Shown here: positions 34,036 through 39,823 of the stretch, in pieces
How the letters are laid out: every line of letters starts with the position of its first letter
Position numbering within the stretch: the stretch's first letter is position 1
Assembly: GCA_023954035.1 (NCBI GenBank)
Contig: JAMLIT010000035.1
Location: 1-39,823, forward strand
Length of the DNA stretch: 39,823 nucleotides
Direction: 5' to 3'
From: Burkholderiaceae bacterium
Lineage (GTDB): Bacteria > Pseudomonadota > Gammaproteobacteria > Burkholderiales > Burkholderiaceae_C
The notes under the pieces: model-generated
The model's input: the letters and a program-made list of their open reading frames with translations, nothing else
Told to the model about the DNA's origin: nothing
Database searches by the model: none
Made by a program: the position numbers and the translations under genes

Positions 34036-35541
34036 CTACGCATCCGCCGCATTCGGAAGCGCCAAGCGCGAGGCGTCTTCTTCGTCTTGGGTCCCGCCTT
34101 TGCGACCGGCATTCAGGCGCGCAAGATCGTCAGGACCGATGTCACCGGTCACGTAAACGCCATCGAAACAGGATGCGTCGAACCCCGACAACGCCGGGTT
34201 GCCTGCGCCAACGGCCTTTTTCATTGCGTCCACATCCTGGTAAATGAGCGCGTCGCATCCAATCAGCGCCCGGACCTCTTCAACGGTGCGACCATGGGCC
34301 ACCAGTTCATCGCTGGTGGGCATGTCAATGCCGTAGACGTTCGGGTAGCGCACCGGAGGCGCAGCACTTGCCAAGTACACCTTGCGGGCGCCCGCTTCGC
34401 GGGCCATCTGCACGATCTCGCGGCTGGTGGTGCCGCGAACGATGGAGTCGTCCACAAGCAGGACATTGCGGCCCTTGAATTCGCTGCCAATCACATTGAG
34501 CTTCTGGCGCACGGACTTTTTGCGAATCTCTTGGCCCGGCATGATGAAGGTGCGTCCTACATAACGGTTCTTGACGAAACCTTCCCGGTACGGCACGCCC
34601 AGCAGATGCGCCAACTGCGTGGCACTGGGGCGGCTCGACTCGGGAATCGGAATGATGACGTCGATGTCGCTGGGCGGAACCGTGGAAACCACGCGCTTGG
34701 CCAGTGAAGCGCCGAGGTTGAGGCGCGCCTGGTACACCGAAATGCCGTCAAGGACCGAATCGGGACGTGCCAGATACACATACTCGAACACGCAGGGAAA
34801 GTGTTGCGTTTTTTCCGCGCATTGCTGCGCACTGAGATTTCCAGCCAGATCGACGAACAGCGCCTCGCCGGGTGCCACGTCGCGTTGGAATTCGTGGCCC
34901 GTCCCTTCAATGGCCACCGATTCACTGGCAAACACGACGGCACCTTGGGTGCTGCGCCCCATCGCCAACGGACGGATGCCGTAAGGATCACGAAACGCCA
35001 CCAACCCATGGCCCGCGATCAGCGCAATGACGGCGTAAGAGCCGCGCACCCTTCTGTGCACCGCGCGCACAGCCTTGAAGACGTCAGCAGGCTGCAACGC
35101 GATACCCCGCGTCGCATTTTCCAGTTCATGCGCAAAAACATTGAGCAGCACCTCCGAATCGCTGTCGGTATTGGTGTGGCGGTGGTCCGTGGAGAACAAC
35201 TCAGCGCGCAGCACGTCTGCATTGGTGAGATTGCCGTTGTGAACCAACACAATGCCAAAGGGAGCATTCACGTAAAACGGCTGTGCCTCTTCCTCGTCGA
35301 AGGCGTTGCCGGCCGTTGGATAGCGCACCTGCCCCAGGCCAGAATTGCCGGGAAGTGCTCGCATGTTGCGGGTGCGAAACACGTCGCGCACCATGCCCTT
35401 TGCCTTGTGCATGAAGAACTTGCGCTCTTGCTGCGTCACGATTCCGGCGGCGTCCTGGCCACGGTGCTGCAGCAGCAGCAATGCGTCGTAGATCAGTTGG
35501 TTGACGGGAGCCGCACTGACGACACCGACGATTCCACACAT
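34036..35541 (-). CDS. purF: amidophosphoribosyltransferase
   Basis: First committed enzyme of purine synthesis, making phosphoribosylamine from PRPP and glutamine. The 501-residue protein begins MCGIVGVV, with Cys2 as N-terminal nucleophile and no propeptide, so it is the E. coli-like class without an Fe-S cluster. The glutaminase part includes GQVRYPTAG and VLVHNGNLTN; the PRPP-binding loop is VLLVDDSIVRGTTS (around residue 365). A C-terminal acidic/basic tail (KGGTQDEEDASRL) follows. Order cvpA-purF is conserved (the E. coli pattern), with an 80-nt gap here. Confidence 0.98.
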   Translation of the reverse strand: MCGIVGVVSAAPVNQLIYDALLLLQHRGQDAAGIVTQQERKFFMHKAKGMVRDVFRTRNMRALPGNSGLGQVRYPTAGNAFDEEEAQPFYVNAPFGIVLVHNGNLTNADVLRAELFSTDHRHTNTDSDSEVLLNVFAHELENATRGIALQPADVFKAVRAVHRRVRGSYAVIALIAGHGLVAFRDPYGIRPLAMGRSTQGAVVFASESVAIEGTGHEFQRDVAPGEALFVDLAGNLSAQQCAEKTQHFPCVFEYVYLARPDSVLDGISVYQARLNLGASLAKRVVSTVPPSDIDVIIPIPESSRPSATQLAHLLGVPYREGFVKNRYVGRTFIMPGQEIRKKSVRQKLNVIGSEFKGRNVLLVDDSIVRGTTSREIVQMAREAGARKVYLASAAPPVRYPNVYGIDMPTSDELVAHGRTVEEVRALIGCDALIYQDVDAMKKAVGAGNPALSGFDASCFDGVYVTGDIGPDDLARLNAGRKGGTQDEEDASRLALPNAADA

Positions 35542-35621
35542 AGCTCATCCATTCGTTCGCGGGCCCCAGGCCCGCATTGCGCTCGCTCGACCGAATTGGC
35601 CCAGCCCCCGCCGCCAGCGCT

Positions 35622-36143
35622 TCACGCCGGCAGCATTCTTCCAAACTGCTCCGGCAAGGCCGGGCGCAATATCTGCAGCGTTTGCGCGATGCGCGGTGCG
35701 CTTGCCGATTCCACCCACCACGAAGCCTGTCCGACCGGTGTCAGTTGGGCGACCACTCCGAGAACGAGCAGCAGAACAGCGGCCCGCACCACGCCAAAGG
35801 CGGCACCCAGCACCCGATCCACCGGCCGCAGACCCACGGCTTCAATCAGCTTTTTCGCCAGCGAAGCCACCAGACTGCAGGCAAACAAGGTCGCCAGAAA
35901 CAACCCCATAAAACCGGCCGCAAAACGCACAGGCTCAGACAAACCACCCAAGGGCAGCCACCCCGCGATGTCGGCCGCAAACCACTGGGCAATGAAAAAT
36001 GCCGCTGCCCAGGCCAACAGGGACAAGACCTCATACACCAGACCGCGCCATGCGCCCAGCAAGAGCGACGCCAGGACCAATGCCAGCACCAGCCAGTCGA
36101 GCGCGGCCCATTGCAAGGCGGGCAAGGCAGACGCTTCCGGCAT
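35622..36143 (-). CDS. cvpA: CvpA family inner-membrane protein
   Basis: A 173-residue protein with four predicted hydrophobic helices (WLVLALVLASLLLGAWRG, LLAWAAAFFIAQWFA, FMGLFLATLFACSLV, AVLLLVLGVVAQL), matching CvpA, which was named for colicin V production and linked to envelope stress and biofilm traits; its mechanism is uncertain. The family hallmark is the WRG...E pattern early and a Gly near DRVLGAAFGVVR. Next to purF and after the SPOR gene by 17 nt, the same order as in E. coli dedD-cvpA-purF. Confidence 0.94.
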   Translation of the reverse strand: MPEASALPALQWAALDWLVLALVLASLLLGAWRGLVYEVLSLLAWAAAFFIAQWFAADIAGWLPLGGLSEPVRFAAGFMGLFLATLFACSLVASLAKKLIEAVGLRPVDRVLGAAFGVVRAAVLLLVLGVVAQLTPVGQASWWVESASAPRIAQTLQILRPALPEQFGRMLPA

Positions 36144-36160
36144 CTTGGCTGGTGCTGGGC

Positions 36161-36979
36161 TCAGAGGCTCAGGATCGACGCGGGCAAGCCAAGGGCCTTG
36201 ATCCTGGCCGTCGCCTTTTCTGCCTCGGCCCGTCCCTGGAAGGGCCCCACACGCACCCGCGTGCGCTTGCCCTCCTTGGTTTCCACCACCTGCGTGTAGG
36301 TCGCAAGGCCGGCGCGCTCGAGCTTTTGCCGAGCCTCGCGCACCTTCGACTCCTCCGAAAATGCGCCCACCTGAACAATGAAACGTTCGCCTGTGCCGGC
36401 AACCTGGGTCTCGGGCCTGGAAGCAGCGACAGGTGTCTTGCCCGATCGCCCTTCCAGCAGGGCGAGAGCGCGCTCGGCCTCACTCAGCGGAGGCGGCGAG
36501 ACAGGCGAGGAAGGCGATGGGGCCGCCTCCGCCTTGGCAGGCGCCGGCTGCGGGCGCGCCTCGACCAAGGCCGACGCAGCCGGATCTTTGCGCGAACTGA
36601 CGGCGGGCGTTGGCATTTTTTCTGGGGCCAGCTCGCTTGTCTTCGGTTCAGGCTCGGGCTTGGCAGCAGGCTGGGATGCAAGTGCCGGATCGACCGGGGC
36701 AGTAGCCACCGCCGGTGGCGCTGGCACGACCAAAGGGGCCACCTTGTCGCGGTCCGGGATTTCAATGCGGGTATCGACGGCCATCGGCCGCGGCTGGGTG
36801 TCAAACACGAGCGGGAAACCCACGACCCCGATCAACACGAGCAACGCCGCCCCCATCAAACGATGGCGCGCCCGGCGGCGCATCACTTCCACGGTTTCGC
36901 CGCGCACCGCCCGCGAGAGCTTGGCGGGCTTGCCCTGGGCAGTGGCTTGCCCGGGCCAGCGAATCTTGAAAAATGCCAT
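36161..36979 (-). CDS. dedD: SPOR-domain (DedD-like) cell-division protein
   Basis: A 272-residue bitopic inner-membrane protein. A basic cytoplasmic N-terminus (RRRARHRLMG) precedes one transmembrane helix (AALLVLIGVVGFPLVF, about 43-58), a long Pro/Ala-rich periplasmic linker (about 65-190) and a C-terminal SPOR domain (GERFIVQVGAFSEESKVREA to RVRVGPFQGRAEAEKA) that binds denuded septal peptidoglycan. Gene order folC-SPOR-cvpA matches E. coli folC-dedD-cvpA, supporting the name; it is longer than E. coli DedD (220) because of the linker. It starts 11 nt after folC and probably shares its transcript. Confidence 0.9.
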   Translation of the reverse strand: MAFFKIRWPGQATAQGKPAKLSRAVRGETVEVMRRRARHRLMGAALLVLIGVVGFPLVFDTQPRPMAVDTRIEIPDRDKVAPLVVPAPPAVATAPVDPALASQPAAKPEPEPKTSELAPEKMPTPAVSSRKDPAASALVEARPQPAPAKAEAAPSPSSPVSPPPLSEAERALALLEGRSGKTPVAASRPETQVAGTGERFIVQVGAFSEESKVREARQKLERAGLATYTQVVETKEGKRTRVRVGPFQGRAEAEKATARIKALGLPASILSL

Positions 36980-36990
36980 GGGTGGATACG

Positions 36991-38352
36991 CTACTGAGGC
37001 TTGTTCACAGCGCTTTTGCTGGTGCTCCAGCCAAGGTGTTTGGCCTGTAATTTGGGGGTTCCGTGTTCAAGAACACCCCCTACCGTATAGAACGAGCCAA
37101 AAATCACAATTCTATCAGCCGCGCCTGCCGCGGCGACCGCAGCATCGAGCGCGTCCTGGGGCGTCGCGTGCAGGCGGACGGGCACGTCTTTCCGAAGACC
37201 AAGACCTTGCGCAACCTCATCCCACCACCGCGCCAACTCATCCGCGCGGGCCGCGCGTCCGGTCGGCAAATCCGTGAAATGCCACCGATCCACCAAAGGT
37301 CCGATCTTGCTGAGCATGGCTTTGACGTCCTTGTCGGCCATGGCGCCAAAAACGGCATGCGTAGTCGGATGAAAGCGCATCGCGTCCAGGTTGGCAGCGA
37401 GCGCTGCGACGGCATGGGGATTGTGGGCAACATCCAGCACCAACACCGGTTCTCCTGGCACGATCTGAAAACGCCCGGCCAGCTCGACCATGGCCAGGCC
37501 GTTGCGCACGGCCTGCGCCGTGACCGGCACCCGATTGCGCAGAGCCTCAAGAGCCGCCAAAGCCCCCGAAGCATTGACCAATTGGTTGGCGCCTCGCAGT
37601 GCCGGGTAGGCCATGCCGGCATAGCGGCGCCCGCGGCCCGCCCAGCTCCACTGTTGCTTGTCGCCGGAAAAGTTGAAGTCGTGGCCGAAACGCCAGAGGT
37701 CGGCGCCAATCTCCCGCGCATGGTCCACCACGCTCTGCGGCGGCATCGGGTCGCAGACGACGGCCGGGCGGCCGGTGCGAAGAATCCCAGCTTTCTCGCG
37801 CCCGATGCTTTCGCGGTCGCTGCCCAGCAATTCGGTGTGGTCGATGTCGATGCTGGTAATGACCGCGCAATCAGCATCCACGATGTTCGTCGCGTCCAGC
37901 CGGCCACCCAAGCCCACCTCCAGGATGGCAAGGTCCAGCCCGGCCTGGCTCATCAAACGCAGGATGGCGAGCGTAGTGAATTCAAAGTAGCTCAGCGAAA
38001 TTTTTTGATCTTTTTCGCATCTTGCGCTCTCCACAGCTGAAAAGTTCGCTATCAAATCAGAAGCATCGACCGCTTCGCCATGGATGCGGCAGCGCTCCTC
38101 GAAACGCACCAGGTGTGGTGACGTGTACACCCCCGTGCGGTAGCCCGCCTGGAGCGCCACCGCCTCGATCATGGCGCAGGTTGAGCCCTTGCCATTGGTT
38201 CCAGCGACGGTGATCACCGGGCAATCAAAATGCAGATCGAGCCGCTTGGCCACGGCGCGCACACGCTCGAGGCCCATGTCGATCTGCCGAGGATGAATGC
38301 GCTCGCAGTAGGTGAGCCAATCGGGAAGGCTAAGGAGTGGAGTTTCTGGCAT
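36991..38352 (-). CDS. folC: bifunctional dihydrofolate / folylpolyglutamate synthase
   Basis: Adds glutamate to dihydropteroate to make dihydrofolate and extends folate polyglutamate tails. The 453-residue Mur-ligase-family protein has the P-loop VAGTNGKGST (49-58), TSPHLVRFEERCR, LEVGLGGRLDATN, TSIDIDHTELLG and the C-terminal VLDVAHNPHA. The tail after IVIFGSFYTVGG is somewhat long and Lys-rich (HLGWSTSKSAVNKPQ). First gene of the minus-strand folC-SPOR-cvpA-purF-metZ-gltX series; accD, which often precedes it, is not here. Divergent from the glycine-zipper gene with 186 nt between starts. A local AT-rich patch at about 37995-38060 falls in the coding part. Confidence 0.96.
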   Translation of the reverse strand: MPETPLLSLPDWLTYCERIHPRQIDMGLERVRAVAKRLDLHFDCPVITVAGTNGKGSTCAMIEAVALQAGYRTGVYTSPHLVRFEERCRIHGEAVDASDLIANFSAVESARCEKDQKISLSYFEFTTLAILRLMSQAGLDLAILEVGLGGRLDATNIVDADCAVITSIDIDHTELLGSDRESIGREKAGILRTGRPAVVCDPMPPQSVVDHAREIGADLWRFGHDFNFSGDKQQWSWAGRGRRYAGMAYPALRGANQLVNASGALAALEALRNRVPVTAQAVRNGLAMVELAGRFQIVPGEPVLVLDVAHNPHAVAALAANLDAMRFHPTTHAVFGAMADKDVKAMLSKIGPLVDRWHFTDLPTGRAARADELARWWDEVAQGLGLRKDVPVRLHATPQDALDAAVAAAGAADRIVIFGSFYTVGGVLEHGTPKLQAKHLGWSTSKSAVNKPQ

Positions 38353-38538
38353 ACGGTGGGCGATTGTCCTCCGGGACGCGGTCCCGGCCCCGCTGGCGCA
38401 TGAAAAACCGCGTGAACCATGGCATTGAGCACATTTCTTTACGCAGATTTACGGCGGCGCTGTCACTCCAAGACGCGGTCTGGATAAACTTTCTCTCGCC
38501 TTGGCGCGTTGTACCTGCGCTTTTGAAAGGGTTTCACC

Positions 38539-39186
38539 ATGAAAAAGATTTTGTTGCTTTCTCTACTGGCCGGGGTGTCGTCCCTGGCTGCCGCGCAGGA
38601 GCGCGGGCGGGTGCTTTCGGTCACCCCGATCATCGAGCAGGTCGCGGTCCCACGCCAGGTGTGCGGCAACGAGACGGTCTATACCGGCCCGCGCACCAGC
38701 GGTGGCGGCGCTGTGCTGGGCGCCATTGCCGGCGGTGCAGCCGGCAATGCCATTGGTAAGGGCGGCGGACGCGCAGCCGCCACGGCCCTGGGCGTGATTG
38801 GCGGCGCCGTGCTGGGCAACCACATCGAAGGCAATGGCCGCCCCGAATACCAGACAGTGCAGCGCTGCGGCACCGAAACCACCTACGAGAACCGCACAGC
38901 GGGATACGACGTGGTCTATGAATATGCGGGCAAGCGCTATACCACCCGCACCCAGTACGACCCCGGCCGCACCATTGCGCTCAGCGTGCAACCCGAGGAA
39001 CCGCGGTACTACGAGCGCTACGATGACGATGGCTACAGTGAGCGCGGCGTTGTGACCTCGCCCTATGCGACGGCTCCGCTGCCACCGCCTGCGGTCGTGA
39101 GCCCGGGCGTGACGGTCATTGAGTATGGCTATCCCGGCCCGCGCCCTTACTACCCCTACCCGCCTCCACGGCCGCACTGGCGCTGA
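38539..39186 (+). CDS. glycine-zipper (17 kDa surface antigen-like) envelope protein
   Basis: A 215-residue secreted protein. A signal peptide (MKKILLLSLLAGVSSLAAAQ) ends in an AxA-type SPase I site, not a lipobox, so it is not a lipoprotein unlike SlyB/Pcp relatives. A glycine-zipper 2TM segment (AVLGAIAGGAAGNAIG, about 58-73, and ALGVIGGAVLGNHIEG, 82-97) is flanked by a conserved Cys on each side (RQVCGNET and QRCGTET) that could form a disulphide. The C-terminus is Pro/Tyr-rich (YGYPGPRPYYPYPPPRP). Good Shine-Dalgarno AAAGGG. Function in envelope integrity is inferred from the family. No close partner gene. Confidence 0.88.
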   Translation: MKKILLLSLLAGVSSLAAAQERGRVLSVTPIIEQVAVPRQVCGNETVYTGPRTSGGGAVLGAIAGGAAGNAIGKGGGRAAATALGVIGGAVLGNHIEGNGRPEYQTVQRCGTETTYENRTAGYDVVYEYAGKRYTTRTQYDPGRTIALSVQPEEPRYYERYDDDGYSERGVVTSPYATAPLPPPAVVSPGVTVIEYGYPGPRPYYPYPPPRPHWR

Positions 39187-39198
39187 GTCATTGCAGGA

Positions 39199-39216
39199 AA
39201 GGGCCCGTCGGTCCTT
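39199..39216 (+). terminator. possible weak terminator after the glycine-zipper gene
   Basis: AAGGGCC-CGTC-GGTCCTT forms a seven-base-pair stem with one G-U pair, 13 nt after the stop codon; the following CTGTCC is a poor U-tract. Confidence 0.35.
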
Positions 39217-39275
39217 CTGTCCTGGAGCAGGCGGAGCGCGGCTTGCCGATGGGGCTTGCCAATGCCCTTGTGACC

Positions 39276-39281
39276 TAAAAT
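39276..39281 (+). promoter_or_regulatory. candidate -10 box for ppnP-argG
   Basis: TAAAAT lies 42 bp before the ppnP start. No clean -35 box is seen at 16-18 bp spacing, so the call is tentative. Confidence 0.3.
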
Positions 39282-39322
39282 CGGCCGCTTTTGTCTTTGT
39301 CGGCTCACCTACCCGCCACTCC

Positions 39323-39640
39323 ATGACCACCGAACAAATCCACGGCGTCTCCGTCACGACCCAGGCCAACGTCTATTTCGACGGCAAGTGCGTCAGCCAT
39401 TGCATCACGTTCCCGGACGGCACGAAGAAATCCGTCGGTGTGGTGCTGCCTGCAACGCTACGCTTTGGCACCAACGCCGCCGAAGTCATGGAGTGCGTGG
39501 CCGGTTCCTGCGAATACAAGCTTGCAGACTCGGCCGATTGGGTCCCTTGCCAAGCCGGTCAGCAGTTCAGCGTACCGGGCAACAGCCAGTTCGACATTCG
39601 CGTCAGCGACGCCTTTCACTACATCTGCCACTACGGCTGA
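39323..39640 (+). CDS. ppnP: pyrimidine/purine nucleoside phosphorylase PpnP
   Basis: A 105-residue cupin protein (DUF1255, formerly YaiE) that phosphorolytically cleaves several nucleosides to base and ribose 1-phosphate. The barrel shows ANVYFDGKCVSHCITFPDG, KKSVGVVLPATLRFGT and the C-terminal FSVPGNSQFDIRV and FHYICHYG typical of the family. ATG 39323 gives the family length (E. coli 94); the frame open upstream overlaps the preceding gene and is rejected. argG begins only three nt after its stop, so the two genes are probably co-transcribed. Confidence 0.93.
   Translation: MTTEQIHGVSVTTQANVYFDGKCVSHCITFPDGTKKSVGVVLPATLRFGTNAAEVMECVAGSCEYKLADSADWVPCQAGQQFSVPGNSQFDIRVSDAFHYICHYG

Positions 39641-39823
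<183 letters not shown>

Noticed and set aside
37990-38062. AT-rich patch in folC resembling a fifth, in-frame copy of the interspersed repeat
   Set aside because: Only short fragments (TTTGATAGC and AGCGC) match, not in the order of the other copies, and the encoded SLSYFEFTTLAIL is normal FolC sequence.

Overview
This window reads as a core-chromosome segment of a GC-rich betaproteobacterium, most probably of the family Comamonadaceae (Acidovorax / Hydrogenophaga / Simplicispira-like). The clues are the EarP/EF-P(Arg32) pair, a PhaR regulator next to rimO, RelA with a degenerate hydrolase domain, the folC-SPOR-cvpA-purF-metZ-gltX string, and a short interspersed repeat of a kind I remember from that family. 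The genus is not resolved and the family call is inference. Almost every gene is a recognisable housekeeping gene.

Layout. (1) 1-0.8 kb: the edge of what looks like a degraded integrated element (a gene remnant, an orphan ORF and paired 9-bp repeats) abutting the 3' end of tRNA-His. (2) 0.8-6.3 kb, minus strand: uvrC, pgsA, hupB, tRNA-Val(TAC), ppiD, tRNA-His. (3) 6.4-8.2 kb, plus: earP (EF-P arginine rhamnosyltransferase) and its substrate efp. (4) 8.3-10.7 kb: phaR and rimO on minus, plus a 71-aa hypothetical gene on plus. (5) 10.75-14.05 kb, minus: alpha/beta hydrolase, relA, tRNA-Val(GAC), divergent from bdhA (14.1-14.9 kb). (6) 15-18.2 kb: a periplasmic SIMPL protein divergent from ompR-envZ. 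(7) 18.2-23.1 kb: ispD-ispF divergent from mfd. (8) 23.2-29.1 kb, minus: a stress-type four-helix-bundle protein, then the nitrogen cluster glnA, DUF4124 protein, ntrB, ntrC with a good sigma-54 promoter ahead of glnA. (9) 29.2-30.9 kb, minus: a six-transmembrane-type EI24 protein coupled to a CinA N-domain protein. (10) 31.0-38.35 kb, minus: folC, SPOR protein, cvpA, purF, metZ, gltX, then tRNA-Ala, tRNA-Glu, tRNA-Asp. (11) 38.5 kb to the end, plus: a glycine-zipper envelope protein, ppnP and the start of argG.

How it fits together. glnA, ntrB and ntrC form a nitrogen-control unit: NtrB/NtrC would activate the sigma-54 promoter seen before glnA. EarP modifies the Arg32 visible in the adjacent EF-P. 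PhaR and BdhA both belong to polyhydroxybutyrate metabolism and flank relA. Several gene pairs are joined by ATGA stop/start overlaps (ispD-ispF, EI24-CinA, metZ-gltX), and the DUF4124 stop codon abuts the ntrB GTG start.

The main unexplained structure is a roughly 55-65 bp repeat present in four copies, all in the same orientation relative to the gene they touch. Three lie at or just past stop codons (pgsA, the SIMPL gene, ntrC) and one is translated in frame inside earP. I saw no CRISPR array, toxin-antitoxin pair, biosynthetic cluster or defence system; apart from the left edge the window is ordinary core genome.
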